Shown: positions 9,047-19,471, numbered from the stretch's first letter. The stretch: DNA of 64,000 nt from Pseudoalteromonas xiamenensis (GCF_042431545.1 NZ_JBHLYX010000003.1); one strand, 5' to 3'. The notes: a model not told the origin generated them from the sequence alone. Made by a program: numbers and translations.

Positions 9047-10431
9047 TTTCCATCGATTTAAATTGGATTGCAAACGTACTGAATGCGGAAAAACCTGCAC
9101 ACAACCTCGCAGTACACCAAATTAGTACAGATACGCGAAGTGTAAAGCAAGGCGATGTATTTGTTGCGCTTCAAGGCGAGCAGTTCGATGCGCATGACTT
9201 TGTAGCCAAAGCGGTCGAAAAAGGCGCTATTGGCGTGGTGGTCTCAAAACCAGTTGATGTGAACATACCTCAATTTGTAGTTGCTGACACCAAGCTCGCT
9301 TTGGGTGAACTGGGCAAAGCGGTCATGAGTCATGTTCAACCCAAAACGATAGCAATTACGGGCAGTGTTGGCAAAACCACGGTTAAAGAAATGTGCGCTG
9401 CAATCCTTCGTCAAAAAGGGAAAGTGCTCGCAACCGCAGGAAATTTTAATAATGAAATTGGTGTGCCATTAACGTTATTGCGACTCAGTGACGATGATGA
9501 GTTCGCGGTAATTGAATTAGGGGCAAATCACATTGGCGAAATTGCTTACACTGTTTCTTTAACTCAACCAGATGTTGCGACGGTCTGTAATGTTGCACCT
9601 GCGCATATTGAAGGTTTCGGTTCAATCGACGGTGTTGGTCAGGCAAAAGGGGAGATATTCACAGGGTTGAAAGCGACTGGCACAGCACTGTTTAATGAAG
9701 AATGTCCTTACATTGTGGATTGGTATCACCATTTGTCTTCACAGTCCGTAGTGAAGTTTCACAGTGAAACACCGAGTGACTTTTACCCTACCGAGATTTC
9801 GCTTGACGCTTTAGCGCGTGCAAGTTTTACGTTGAACACGCCAAATGGATCTAGACGTATCCAGCTTCCTTTGTCTGGCCGACATAATGTGATAAATGCG
9901 GTGATAGCCGCGGCTTTAACCAGTCGTGTAGGCGCATCGCTAGACGACATCATGAATGGTCTTATGCAAATGGCTGAGGTAAAAGGTCGAGTTAACGTCA
10001 AACAAGTTAATGCCCTCCTGACTGTGATTGATGACAGCTACAACGCGAATGTGAAATCGGTAAAAGCCGCAATCGATTTGCTTGCTGATTTACCAACACA
10101 TCAAGTACTCGTGTTGGGGGATATGGGTGAATTAGGACCAAACGCCGCACAGTACCACACCGAAATTGGTGAATATGCCAAGCAAAAGGCCATCCCTACG
10201 TTATTTGCATTAGGAACGCTAAGTCGTTCATACGTCGATGCTTTTGGTCACAATGGACAACATTTCACTACGCGTGAAGCATTGCTGCAAGCGTTAAAAA
10301 ATTACCTAGAAGAACAACAAAAAGAAATTACCGTTTTAGTTAAAGGATCTCGAAGTGCACGCATGGAGTTAGTGGCAGACGAGCTAGTTTCAGAAAGCCG
10401 ACACGGCAAAGAGGGAGTAGTATCATGTTAG
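9043..10431 (+). CDS. murF: UDP-MurNAc-tripeptide--D-Ala-D-Ala ligase MurF
   Basis: 462 residues from ATG 9043, which overlaps the murE stop (ATGA) and is preceded by AGGAGAG at about 9031-9037. The open frame extends 15 codons upstream inside murE, but that longer start is unlikely. MurF adds D-Ala-D-Ala to complete the pentapeptide. The nucleotide loop ITGSVGKTTVKEM, the ELGANHIGEI segment and the C-terminal-domain segment VIDDSYNANVKS are visible. The end overlaps mraY by 7 bases. Confidence 0.96.
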   Translation: MISIDLNWIANVLNAEKPAHNLAVHQISTDTRSVKQGDVFVALQGEQFDAHDFVAKAVEKGAIGVVVSKPVDVNIPQFVVADTKLALGELGKAVMSHVQPKTIAITGSVGKTTVKEMCAAILRQKGKVLATAGNFNNEIGVPLTLLRLSDDDEFAVIELGANHIGEIAYTVSLTQPDVATVCNVAPAHIEGFGSIDGVGQAKGEIFTGLKATGTALFNEECPYIVDWYHHLSSQSVVKFHSETPSDFYPTEISLDALARASFTLNTPNGSRRIQLPLSGRHNVINAVIAAALTSRVGASLDDIMNGLMQMAEVKGRVNVKQVNALLTVIDDSYNANVKSVKAAIDLLADLPTHQVLVLGDMGELGPNAAQYHTEIGEYAKQKAIPTLFALGTLSRSYVDAFGHNGQHFTTREALLQALKNYLEEQQKEITVLVKGSRSARMELVADELVSESRHGKEGVVSC

Positions 10432-11507
10432 TTTGGCTGGCTGAATATCTGACACAATTTTACAGCGGATTTAATGTATTTTCGTACTTAACATTCCGAG
10501 CTATTTTGGGCATTTTGACAGCACTTATGTTGTCACTTTATTTTGGCCCTAAGTTGATCCGAGCGCTTCAGCGTATGCAAATTGGGCAGACAGTGCGTAA
10601 CGATGGCCCTGAATCTCACTTCTCTAAGGCGGGTACACCGACAATGGGTGGGATTTTAATTCTAGGCTCTATTTTTGTCAGCACGTTAATGTGGGCTGAT
10701 CTGAGCAACAAATATGTTTGGGTAACCCTATTTGTTGTTGGAAGTTTAGGTATTGTCGGGTTTGTTGATGATTATCGCAAAGTGATCAGAAAAGATTCAA
10801 AGGGGCTAATTGCTCGTTGGAAATATTTCTGGCAATCCGTTATTGCGATCAGTACCGCTTGTTTTATGTATTTTTCATCTGTAAATCCATCGGAAACGAT
10901 GTTGGTTGTGCCGTTCTTTAAAGACGTGCTTCCACAACTTGGTATTTTCTATTTGGTTGTGACGTATTTCGTACTTGTAGGCACATCCAATGCTGTAAAT
11001 CTCACCGACGGTTTAGATGGTTTAGCAATTGTCCCAACGATTTTAGTTGCTGGCGCGCTCGCAATCATTGCGTACCTATCAGGTAACGTTAACTTCTCGC
11101 ATTACCTCAATATCCCTCATTTACCCCTTGCGAGTGAATTGGTTGTTGTGTGTACCGCGATTGTCGGTGCGGGTCTTGGCTTTTTGTGGTTTAACACTTA
11201 CCCAGCGCAAGTGTTCATGGGCGATGTCGGGTCGTTGGCACTTGGTGGTGCGCTTGGCATTATTGCAGTGCTTGTCCGTCAGGAGCTTGTGCTTGTGATC
11301 ATGGGGGGAGTATTTGTAATGGAAGCCTTGTCGGTCATTCTGCAAGTAGGCTCGTACAAGTTACGTGGTCAGCGAATTTTCCGTATGGCACCGATCCACC
11401 ACCACTATGAGTTAAAAGGATGGCCTGAACCTCGAGTGATTGTGCGCTTTTGGATTATTTCATTGATCCTAGTTCTCGCTGGCTTAGCAACGTTGAAGTT
11501 ACGATAA
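10425..11507 (+). CDS. mraY: Phospho-N-acetylmuramoyl-pentapeptide transferase MraY
   Basis: 360 residues, identical in length to E. coli MraY, with about ten membrane segments. It makes lipid I by moving phospho-MurNAc-pentapeptide onto undecaprenyl phosphate. Family motifs are intact: GTPTMGG, GFVDDYRKV with the catalytic Asp pair, NAVNLTDGLDGLA, and MAPIHHHYELKGW. It is distinct from the second PNPT-family enzyme in this window (WecA at 40887). Confidence 0.97.
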   Translation: MLVWLAEYLTQFYSGFNVFSYLTFRAILGILTALMLSLYFGPKLIRALQRMQIGQTVRNDGPESHFSKAGTPTMGGILILGSIFVSTLMWADLSNKYVWVTLFVVGSLGIVGFVDDYRKVIRKDSKGLIARWKYFWQSVIAISTACFMYFSSVNPSETMLVVPFFKDVLPQLGIFYLVVTYFVLVGTSNAVNLTDGLDGLAIVPTILVAGALAIIAYLSGNVNFSHYLNIPHLPLASELVVVCTAIVGAGLGFLWFNTYPAQVFMGDVGSLALGGALGIIAVLVRQELVLVIMGGVFVMEALSVILQVGSYKLRGQRIFRMAPIHHHYELKGWPEPRVIVRFWIISLILVLAGLATLKLR

Positions 11508-12842
11508 ATGACCTATTTAGATGAGTTAAAGCAAAAAAATATTATAGTCTTAGGCCTCGGCATAACGGGGATAGGGATTGTACGTTTTTTACTTCAACAT
11601 GGTATTACGCCAAAAGTAGTGGACTCTCGCAACGAACCTCCTGGAGCGGCTTGGTTATCGCAACAGAATGTGGATTGTGATGCCGTATTTGGCAATTTGG
11701 CTGAAGCATGTCTGCACGAGTGTGATTTACTCATTGTAAGCCCAGGTATTCCGCTGTATGAGCCGAACATTGCGAATGCAATTACTCATGGGGTTGAAGT
11801 AATTGGCGATATTGAATTATTTGCTCGCTTTAACGATAAACCTGTTGTCGCGGTAACCGGATCGAATGGTAAATCGACCGTCGTTTCACTTGCGGCGGCT
11901 GTCCTGAAGGAAGCGGGTTTCAAGGTTGGTCTAGGTGGTAACATCGGCACAGCAGCGCTTGATTTACTCTCGCTTGATGCCGATGTATACGTGTTGGAGC
12001 TGTCTAGTTTTCAGTTGGAAACGACGCACACTTTGCATTGCGAAAGCGCGATGATCTTGAACTTATCTGAAGATCACATGGACCGATACGCGGATTTTGC
12101 CGCTTATTGTGCTGCGAAACAACGTATCTATTCACATGCAAAACGCGTTGTCGTGAATGCCGATGACGAAAATACGCACTTCTCGATGCAACCAAATAGC
12201 CAACAAGAACGGGTGACAGTGTCTTTGACACAAGGCGACTACAGCTTAGTGGTGGAGCAACAGCAGGCTAAATTCAGTGCATTTGGAGAACCTTGGTTTT
12301 CGACAAATGCACTGAGCTTACTTGGCGGCCATAACCAGTTCAATGCGTTGTCTGTGATGGCTCTACTTCAACCGTTTAATGTTCCTGTGAATGTTTTTGA
12401 ACGCGTTTTTACTTCTTTTGTTGGGTTACCTCATCGCTGTGCGCTCGTCGCCGAAGTGAACGGAGTGCGTTATATCAATGACTCAAAAGCCACCAATGTG
12501 GGTGCAACTATCGCCGCGATTGAGAGTTTAAATGACGCGCTAGGGAAAATGATTGTCATTGTTGGTGGTGACGCAAAAGGCGCTGATTTGTCTGTGCTTG
12601 GGCCCGTGCTTCGCAAATACTGTAAATCGGTATTAGCGTTTGGCCAAGACGGAAAAGCCTTTTTAGGACTCCACCCTAATGCTCAGCTTGTGGCTGACTT
12701 AGGTGAAGCCGTTGGCGTTGCCGCTGCACAAGCAACGAGTGGAGACCAAGTTTTATTGGCACCAGCGTGCGCAAGTATAGACATGTACAGCAACTACGTT
12801 GCTCGTGGTGAGCATTTTGTCTCTCTGGTGGAGGCACTCTAA
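11508..12842 (+). CDS. murD: UDP-MurNAc-L-alanine--D-glutamate ligase MurD
   Basis: 444 residues, cytoplasmic Mur ligase adding D-Glu. Its N-terminal Rossmann-like region has VLGLGITGIGIVRF, and the ATP loop is VTGSNGKSTVV. Downstream are the LSSFQLE and LNLSEDHMDRY segments, then NDSKATN. It begins directly after the mraY stop and its own stop overlaps the ftsW start (TAATG). Confidence 0.97.
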   Translation: MTYLDELKQKNIIVLGLGITGIGIVRFLLQHGITPKVVDSRNEPPGAAWLSQQNVDCDAVFGNLAEACLHECDLLIVSPGIPLYEPNIANAITHGVEVIGDIELFARFNDKPVVAVTGSNGKSTVVSLAAAVLKEAGFKVGLGGNIGTAALDLLSLDADVYVLELSSFQLETTHTLHCESAMILNLSEDHMDRYADFAAYCAAKQRIYSHAKRVVVNADDENTHFSMQPNSQQERVTVSLTQGDYSLVVEQQQAKFSAFGEPWFSTNALSLLGGHNQFNALSVMALLQPFNVPVNVFERVFTSFVGLPHRCALVAEVNGVRYINDSKATNVGATIAAIESLNDALGKMIVIVGGDAKGADLSVLGPVLRKYCKSVLAFGQDGKAFLGLHPNAQLVADLGEAVGVAAAQATSGDQVLLAPACASIDMYSNYVARGEHFVSLVEAL

Positions 12843-14017
12843 TGCAACTGGTCGATAAAGTGAAAGCATGGTTTTTTCCAGAGCCCTCAAGTGCGCTCTA
12901 CGATGTGCCATTGTTATATGCCATGTTGTGCTTGATAGGTGTTGGCTTTGTGATGGTTACAAGTGCCTCAATGCCAGCAGGTGAGCGTATTTTTGGCAAC
13001 CCGTATCACTTTACGTTAAGACATGGTGCTTTTATCGCGTTATCAAGTTTATTGTTTGTGATGGCGACAACCGTACCGATGGATTGGTGGAAAAAAGCAA
13101 ATCCATATTTGCTCCTTATCGGTGTTGTACTCTTGCTTATTGTATTAGTTGTAGGTCGAGAAGTGAACGGTTCAAAGCGTTGGATCCCCGTGGGACCTGT
13201 CGGTATTCAGGCCGCGGAATTAGCTAAGCTATTTTTCTTCAGTTACATCGCCGGTTATCTCGTACGCAAACGGGAAGAGGTTCAAGAAAACCTTAAAGGC
13301 TTTGCCAAACCAATGGCTGTATTTGCCGTGTACGCTTCGTTAATTTTGCTTCAACCGGATTTGGGCACGGTTGTCGTTATGTTCGTCACAACGGTGGGGT
13401 TACTGTTTTTGGCTGGCGCAAAATTATGGCAGTTCTTTGCACTGATATTGACCGGTGTTGGCATGGTGGTATTACTCATTATTGTTGAGCCATACCGCAT
13501 GGCACGTGTTGTTAGTTTTTGGGAACCGTGGAATGACCCATTCGGCAAAGGTTACCAACTGGTTCAATCGCTTATGGCGTACAGTCAAGGTGGCTGGTTT
13601 GGTCAGGGGCTTGGCAATAGTGTTCAAAAGTTGCAATACCTACCAGAAGCACATAATGACTTTATTTTTGCTGTTATCGGTGAAGAACTTGGTTTTGTAG
13701 GCGTGGTCAGCATTTTGATGTTGTTAGCTACCTTAGTATTTCGTGCCTTATTTATTGGTCAAAAAGCCCTTAAAAATGGCCGTGAATATGAAGGATACTT
13801 AGCGCTTGGGATTGGGATCTGGTTTGCATTCCAAACCATGGTGAACATTGGAGCAAGCGCCGGTATTTTGCCAACCAAGGGCCTAACATTGCCTTTTGTA
13901 TCTCAAGGTGGCTCTAGTTTTATGGTGATGACGGTTGCTGCGGGTGTATTGTTCCGCATTGATTTTGAAACAAAGATGGCAACACGCCAAGCAACAACGC
14001 GAGGCTCAAAACGATGA
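12842..14017 (+). CDS. ftsW: Septal peptidoglycan polymerase FtsW
   Basis: 391 residues, a SEDS-family glycosyltransferase with about ten membrane segments that polymerises lipid II at the septum with FtsI. Visible family features include KRWIPVGPVGIQ, AELAKLFFF, LQPDLGT, the periplasmic loop with GKGYQLVQS, PEAHNDFIFAVIGEELGF, and the C-terminal LPFVSQGGSS motif. It overlaps murG by 4 bases (ATGA). Confidence 0.97.
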   Translation: MQLVDKVKAWFFPEPSSALYDVPLLYAMLCLIGVGFVMVTSASMPAGERIFGNPYHFTLRHGAFIALSSLLFVMATTVPMDWWKKANPYLLLIGVVLLLIVLVVGREVNGSKRWIPVGPVGIQAAELAKLFFFSYIAGYLVRKREEVQENLKGFAKPMAVFAVYASLILLQPDLGTVVVMFVTTVGLLFLAGAKLWQFFALILTGVGMVVLLIIVEPYRMARVVSFWEPWNDPFGKGYQLVQSLMAYSQGGWFGQGLGNSVQKLQYLPEAHNDFIFAVIGEELGFVGVVSILMLLATLVFRALFIGQKALKNGREYEGYLALGIGIWFAFQTMVNIGASAGILPTKGLTLPFVSQGGSSFMVMTVAAGVLFRIDFETKMATRQATTRGSKR

Positions 14018-15066
14018 GTAAGCATTTATTGGTTGTTGCAGGAGGCACGGGTGGTCATATTTTCCCGGGAATTGCAGTCGCTGAGACATTAAAACACGCC
14101 GGTTGGACCGTCAGTTGGATAGGCACTGCAGATAGAATGGAAGCGGACGTTGTACCAAAGCACCACATCGAAATCGACTTTATTGAAGTTAAAGGTGTGC
14201 GAGGCAATGGTTTAAAACGTTTGTTGAGTGCGCCGTGGATGGTCACGAAAGCAATTAAAGACGCCATAGCAGTGATTAAAAAACGCCAACCAGACGTGAT
14301 TTTAGCTATGGGGGGTTATGTTACTGGTCCTGTTGGAGTTGCGGCTAAATTGCTTGGGATACCACTGGTTATCCATGAACAAAACGCAGTTGCAGGGTTC
14401 AGCAATCGTTGCCTATCTCGCATAGCGTCAAAAGTGTTAGCGGCGTTTCCTGGGGCCTTCAATGGTGCAGAAGTTGTTGGAAATCCGGTCAGGGCAAGTG
14501 TTGTAAAGCTTTTACCAAAAGAGGCCATCGGTGCGTTAAAGGTTCTTGTGGTAGGTGGTTCATTGGGGGCACAAGTCTTTAATGACGTTTTGCCAGAAGC
14601 GTTTAAAACCTTAAGCGAACTAGGTGAAATACAGGTTCGCCATCAGACTGGTCGCAATAATTTATCAAAAGTTCAATCGTCGTATGACGCCATTGGATTG
14701 TCGGCTCAAGTTGACGAATTTATTAGTGACATGGATGCAGCGTATGATTGGGCTGACATCGTGATTTGCCGAGCAGGCGCATTGACGGTGAGTGAAATTG
14801 CGGCGGCTGGGAAAATGGCGTTATTTGTTCCGTACCCATATGCGGTAGATGACCATCAGACAGCAAACGCTAAGTTTTTAGTCGATGGTGGAGCCGCACA
14901 TTTAATCGCTCAAAAAGACTTTAACAAAGAAAGTATTGTGGCATTATTACGCCCTTATTTTTCAGCTCGTGACGCGATTTATGAAAAAGCCTGCATGGCT
15001 AAGCAACTTGCAGTGACTGACGCTAGCCAGAAAGTGGCGGCAATATGTGAAGCATTAACGAGTTAA
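14014..15066 (+). CDS. murG: Lipid II synthase MurG
   Basis: 350 residues, GT28 glycosyltransferase that adds GlcNAc from UDP-GlcNAc to lipid I on the inner face of the membrane. The N-terminal glycine-rich loop GGTGGHIFPG and the second-domain VVGGSLGAQVFN loop are both present, as is the UDP-GlcNAc site CRAGALTVSEIAAAG and the PYPYAVDDHQTANA segment. 28 bases separate it from murC, the largest gap in this part of the operon. Confidence 0.97.
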   Translation: MSKHLLVVAGGTGGHIFPGIAVAETLKHAGWTVSWIGTADRMEADVVPKHHIEIDFIEVKGVRGNGLKRLLSAPWMVTKAIKDAIAVIKKRQPDVILAMGGYVTGPVGVAAKLLGIPLVIHEQNAVAGFSNRCLSRIASKVLAAFPGAFNGAEVVGNPVRASVVKLLPKEAIGALKVLVVGGSLGAQVFNDVLPEAFKTLSELGEIQVRHQTGRNNLSKVQSSYDAIGLSAQVDEFISDMDAAYDWADIVICRAGALTVSEIAAAGKMALFVPYPYAVDDHQTANAKFLVDGGAAHLIAQKDFNKESIVALLRPYFSARDAIYEKACMAKQLAVTDASQKVAAICEALTS

Positions 15067-15094
15067 TACTCAAACAGATTAATAAGAGAATCAC

Positions 15095-16543
15095 GTGATA
15101 GAAACGAACAAACCAAGAGCAATGAGACGGATCAACACGATTCACTTTGTGGGCATCGGTGGTGCCGGCATGGGGGGAATTGCTGAGGTGATGGCTGTTG
15201 AAGGTTATCGCATCACCGGTTCTGATCTTGCAACCAGTGCGATGACTGAACGGTTAATCAAAGTGGGTGCAGAAGTGTTTATTGGTCACCATGAAAACAA
15301 CGTGAAAGATGCTGATGTCGTGGTAGTTTCAAGCGCAATTGATGAGCGTAACCCGGAGATTGCAGCTGCAAAAGCGGCGCGTATTCCAGTTGTTCGCCGT
15401 GCTGAAATGCTCGCGGAGTTGATGCGCTATCGTCATGGTATTGCTATTGCGGGTACGCATGGCAAAACTACAACGACAAGTTTGATTGCGAGTATTTTTG
15501 CAGAAGCGGGTCTCGATCCTACGTTTGTGATTGGGGGTCTGTTAAACAGTGCAGGTACAAACGCGAAATTAGGCAGCAGCCATTATCTTGTCGCTGAGGC
15601 AGACGAATCAGACGCGTCTTTCCTACATTTACAGCCGATGGTATCTGTTGTCACGAATATTGAAGCCGATCATATGGATACCTATGGTGGCGATTTTGAA
15701 AAGATGAAAGACACTTATGTCGAATTCATCCACAACCTGCCTTTTTATGGTTTAGCGGTGGTTTGCAGTGATTCAGATGTCATCAATGAGTTGATCCCGC
15801 GTTTTGGACGCCCTGTGATCACATATGGCTTGAATGGTGAAGCGGATTACCGTTTGTGTGAATTTACGCAAACCAGCGGCAGTTCGACATTTAACGTAGT
15901 GACAAAACAAGGTCATAGCTTGAATGTGACTTTGAATATGCCAGGTCTGCATAATGCGCTTAACGCGACGGCGGCAATTGCGGTAGCAAAAGATCATGAC
16001 ATCGCGGATCACGCGATTTTAAGTGCACTAGCTAAGTTTGCCGGGGTAGGTCGTCGATTTCAGCATTATGGAACGTTCACGACCGAGAAAGGTGACGTCA
16101 TGCTGGTTGATGATTACGGTCATCATCCATCTGAAGTTGCAGCGACTGTCCAAGCAGCACGCGCAGGATGGCCTGATAAACGTTTAGTGATGATTTATCA
16201 ACCGCATCGTTTCAGTCGTACGCGCGATTTATATGAAGATTTCGTAAAGGTACTTGCTGAAGTCGACCAATTAATCTTGTTGGATGTGTACTCAGCAGGT
16301 GAGGCACCAATAGTCGGTGCTGACAGTAAGAGTTTATGTCGAAGCCTTCGCAAGCGAGGCATCGAACCAATTCATGTGGCAAATCACGTTGAGTTGGGCC
16401 AAGTCCTTGCGGATGTCATGGAAAACAATGATTTGGTCATTACACAAGGCGCAGGCAATATCGGTCAACTGGTGAAAAAGTTGGCGGCGGCAGAACTTTC
16501 AATTTCGGTTTTAAAACAGGTGGATTATGAGCCAGTTTGGTAA
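15095..16543 (+). CDS. murC: UDP-N-acetylmuramate--L-alanine ligase MurC
   Basis: 482 residues from GTG 15095; an alternative ATG at 15122 would remove nine residues, and E. coli MurC also has extra residues there, so the GTG is kept. It adds L-Ala to UDP-MurNAc. The UDP-binding start HFVGIGGAGMGG, ATP loop IAGTHGKTTTTSL, EADESDASF and DDYGHHPSEV motifs are intact. The end overlaps ddlB by 17 bases. Confidence 0.96.
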   Translation: MIETNKPRAMRRINTIHFVGIGGAGMGGIAEVMAVEGYRITGSDLATSAMTERLIKVGAEVFIGHHENNVKDADVVVVSSAIDERNPEIAAAKAARIPVVRRAEMLAELMRYRHGIAIAGTHGKTTTTSLIASIFAEAGLDPTFVIGGLLNSAGTNAKLGSSHYLVAEADESDASFLHLQPMVSVVTNIEADHMDTYGGDFEKMKDTYVEFIHNLPFYGLAVVCSDSDVINELIPRFGRPVITYGLNGEADYRLCEFTQTSGSSTFNVVTKQGHSLNVTLNMPGLHNALNATAAIAVAKDHDIADHAILSALAKFAGVGRRFQHYGTFTTEKGDVMLVDDYGHHPSEVAATVQAARAGWPDKRLVMIYQPHRFSRTRDLYEDFVKVLAEVDQLILLDVYSAGEAPIVGADSKSLCRSLRKRGIEPIHVANHVELGQVLADVMENNDLVITQGAGNIGQLVKKLAAAELSISVLKQVDYEPVW

Positions 16544-17435
16544 AGTAGCAGTCTTACTAGGCGGGCATTCAGCGGAGCGTGAAGTTTCGTTGAAGTCAGG
16601 CAATGCCGTATTAAACGCAATACAGAATGCAGGTATTGATGCGTTTGGGTTTGACCCAAAGGAACAATCTCTTTCTGCTCTTGAAGATTTGGATGTATCA
16701 CGCGTATTTATCGCGTTGCATGGTCGAGGCGGTGAAGATGGGACGGTGCAAGGTGCACTGGAATATCTGAATTTACCGTACACCGGCAGTGGCGTACTTG
16801 GTAGTGCGCTTGCAATGGACAAAGTACGTTGTAAGCATCTGTTTAAGTCAGCAGGCCTGAGTACCGCGCCTTACGAAGTGGTTTCGGCTTCAGAACCTTT
16901 TGATTCAGAAGCAATCATTGCCAAGTTGGGCAAAGTAATGGTGAAACCTAGCCATGAAGGCTCAAGCATTGGTATGTCACAAGCTTCAAATGCTCAGGAG
17001 CTGGATGTTGCGCTACAAGAAGCGTTTAAGTACGACAGCCAAGTATTAGTAGAGCAGTGGATCACGGGACGTGAATTCACCGTTTCGGTGCTAGGTGATC
17101 AAGTATTGCCAGTAATTGAAATGACTACACCTCGTGGTTTTTACGATTACCAGGCAAAATATCAGTCTACGACAACACAATATCATTGCCCTGCCGCGCT
17201 TAGCGAGACGGAGACCGTTGATTTGCAAAAGCTTGCCAAGCAGGCATTTGACCTAGTTGGCGCAAATGGTTGGGGTCGCGTTGATGCAATGCGAGACGAA
17301 GCGGGAAATTTCTATTTATTGGAAGTAAACACCGTCCCGGGTATGACCGAGAAGTCTCTCGTGCCAATGGCTGCGAAAGCAGTAGGATTAACATTTGAGC
17401 AATTAGTTGTTCGCATTTTGGAGCAAACACTTTAA
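16527..17435 (+). CDS. ddlB: D-alanine--D-alanine ligase DdlB
   Basis: 302 residues, ATP-grasp enzyme that joins two D-Ala for MurF. The N-terminal VLLGGHSAEREVSLKSG, the HGRGGEDGTVQG loop, VKPSHEGSSIGM and the C-terminal LLEVNTVPGMTEKSL metal/ATP region are all recognisable. The length matches E. coli DdlB (306). Its stop is 1 base before the ftsQ start. Confidence 0.97.
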   Translation: MSQFGKVAVLLGGHSAEREVSLKSGNAVLNAIQNAGIDAFGFDPKEQSLSALEDLDVSRVFIALHGRGGEDGTVQGALEYLNLPYTGSGVLGSALAMDKVRCKHLFKSAGLSTAPYEVVSASEPFDSEAIIAKLGKVMVKPSHEGSSIGMSQASNAQELDVALQEAFKYDSQVLVEQWITGREFTVSVLGDQVLPVIEMTTPRGFYDYQAKYQSTTTQYHCPAALSETETVDLQKLAKQAFDLVGANGWGRVDAMRDEAGNFYLLEVNTVPGMTEKSLVPMAAKAVGLTFEQLVVRILEQTL

Positions 17436-17436
17436 T

Positions 17437-18216
17437 ATGCGAGCATTTTTGGGAAAGGTTTACCGCGGTGCAAAACGTCAAAACTGGTCGTTGATTGGCG
17501 GGGTAAGCTTTTTCCTTTGTGTCGTGATTGGCATTGGGCAGTTGTTCTTTGGTGTGAGTGATTGGTTGGTCACTCATAAAGACGCTCAAATCAAACAGTT
17601 AGCTGTTCTTGGAAAGCCAAAGTACACAAACGAAAATGAAATATTGAAGGCAATTCGAAAAGTTGATTTGAGCAGCTACTTTGAATTGGATGTCAAACAG
17701 GTTCAGCGAGAAGTGCAAGCGCTACCTTGGGTTGCTACAGCTTCAGTTAGAAAGCAGTGGCCGAATACACTGCAAGTTTATGTTGTTGAGCATACGCCTG
17801 TGGCCATTTGGAACAGTGATTTATTGCTCAATCAGGCAGGGGAAGTGTTTCAAGCGAATAGCGACAAATTGCCCCCACATCTGCCGCAACTGTATGGCCC
17901 CGAGGGGAGTGAGCAAGAAGCGTGGGAAGTGTTTGGTCAGCTAAAAGCGCTATTGGCTGTGAATCAGTTCAAATTAGAGAGCCTTGCGCTGTCTGAACGA
18001 TTTGCATGGCAACTATGGCTAGATAATGGGATCCGTTTGAATTTAGGGCGGACCGAAAAAGCGAAACGAGTACAACGATTTATAGACGTTTTTCCGCATT
18101 TGGAAAAACCTGAAGGCGCGCAGATAGATGTAGTCGATTTGCGTTATGACACTGGCCTTGCGGTCAGTTGGAAATACCCAGATAAAGAACAATCACAAAA
18201 TAAGAGTGCAGCATGA
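17437..18216 (+). CDS. ftsQ: Cell division protein FtsQ
   Basis: 259 residues from ATG 17437; an upstream frame extension into ddlB is disregarded. One membrane segment lies at about residues 19-40 after a basic cytoplasmic tail, followed by a POTRA domain (from LAVLGKPKYTNENEIL through LPWVATASVRKQWP) and the beta domain. This is the FtsQ architecture that binds FtsB and FtsL. It overlaps ftsA by 4 bases (ATGA). Confidence 0.95.
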   Translation: MRAFLGKVYRGAKRQNWSLIGGVSFFLCVVIGIGQLFFGVSDWLVTHKDAQIKQLAVLGKPKYTNENEILKAIRKVDLSSYFELDVKQVQREVQALPWVATASVRKQWPNTLQVYVVEHTPVAIWNSDLLLNQAGEVFQANSDKLPPHLPQLYGPEGSEQEAWEVFGQLKALLAVNQFKLESLALSERFAWQLWLDNGIRLNLGRTEKAKRVQRFIDVFPHLEKPEGAQIDVVDLRYDTGLAVSWKYPDKEQSQNKSAA

Positions 18217-19445
18217 CCAAATCAGTTGAGAGAAATTTGGTAATTGGATTAGATGTTGGAACGTCAAAGGTCGTTGCAACGGTCGGTGAAATCACCGCAG
18301 ACAATAAATTAAGTATTGTCGGTGTGGGTCGTCAAGTTTCTCATGGTATGGATAAAGGTGGCGTGAACGACCTTAATTTAGTGTCTGACTCCATCCGTCG
18401 TGCGATTGACGAAGCTGAATTGATGGCAGATTGCCGCATAAGCTCGGTGTACTTAGGTATTTCAGGAAAGCACATTCAGTGTCAAAACGAAAGTGGTGTT
18501 GTGGCGATTAACAATGCTGAAGTCACTGATGATGATATTGCCAACGTGATCCACATTGCGCGCTCAGTCCCTATTTCTGCTGAACGCAAAATGTTGCACT
18601 CATTACCGCAAGAATACAGCATTGATATGCAAGAAGGGATAAAAAACCCTCTAGGTATGAGTGGCGTGCGTATGGAAGCTCGTGCACACATCATTACGTG
18701 TTCCAATGATATGGCAAAAAACATCGAAAAATGTGTGGAACGTTGTGGATTACACGTCGATCAACTGATTTTCGGCGCTTTAGCGTCTTCTTATTCTGTG
18801 TTGACGGAAGATGAAAAAGAACTTGGTGTTGCGGTTGTCGATATTGGCGGTGGCACAATGGATATCGCTATTTTCATTAATGGCGCTCTGCGTCACTCAG
18901 CGGTCATTCCAGTGGCAGGTAATCAAGTGACGGGGGATATTGCAAAAATATTCCGTACACCTATCTCACATGCTGAATCGCTTAAAGTACAATACGCGTG
19001 CGCAAGCAGCCAAATGGCGAGCAGTGAAGAAACAATCGAAGTGCCAAGTGTTGGTGGTCGTCCAGCTAGATTGATGTCTCGACATACCCTGTCAGAGGTA
19101 GTTGAGCCACGTTTTAGAGAATTATTTGAACTTGCCTACGAAGAAATTCGCAGCGCAGGTTTTGAAGAGCAAATTGCAGCCGGAGTTGTCCTTACGGGCG
19201 GCACGGCAAAGATGCAAGGGGCTTTGGAAGTGGCGGAAGAAATCTTCCAAATGCCAGTAAGAGTTGGTAAGCCACTCGGTGTAGTGGGTCTTACTGATTA
19301 TGTTAACGATCCTGCTTTTGCAACGGCTGTTGGTCTTTTACAATATGGCCGTACGTTGCAAACGATGAATGCACAAAAATCGAAGGACAACCAGCAGGAT
19401 AGTTGGTGGAGTCGCATGACAAAGTGGTTCCAGGGTGAGTTTTAA
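18213..19445 (+). CDS. ftsA: Cell division actin homologue FtsA
   Basis: 410 residues, ATP-binding actin-fold protein that tethers FtsZ filaments to the membrane. It shows the phosphate-1 loop GLDVGTSKVVATVGE, the phosphate-2 loop VVDIGGGTMDIAIF and the adenosine loop VVLTGGTAKMQG. The C-terminus ends with an amphipathic stretch (WWSRMTKWFQGEF) fitting the known membrane-targeting helix. ftsZ begins 26 bases later. Confidence 0.97.
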   Translation: MTKSVERNLVIGLDVGTSKVVATVGEITADNKLSIVGVGRQVSHGMDKGGVNDLNLVSDSIRRAIDEAELMADCRISSVYLGISGKHIQCQNESGVVAINNAEVTDDDIANVIHIARSVPISAERKMLHSLPQEYSIDMQEGIKNPLGMSGVRMEARAHIITCSNDMAKNIEKCVERCGLHVDQLIFGALASSYSVLTEDEKELGVAVVDIGGGTMDIAIFINGALRHSAVIPVAGNQVTGDIAKIFRTPISHAESLKVQYACASSQMASSEETIEVPSVGGRPARLMSRHTLSEVVEPRFRELFELAYEEIRSAGFEEQIAAGVVLTGGTAKMQGALEVAEEIFQMPVRVGKPLGVVGLTDYVNDPAFATAVGLLQYGRTLQTMNAQKSKDNQQDSWWSRMTKWFQGEF

Positions 19446-19471
19446 GACTCAATAGTCGGAGAGTGATGAAG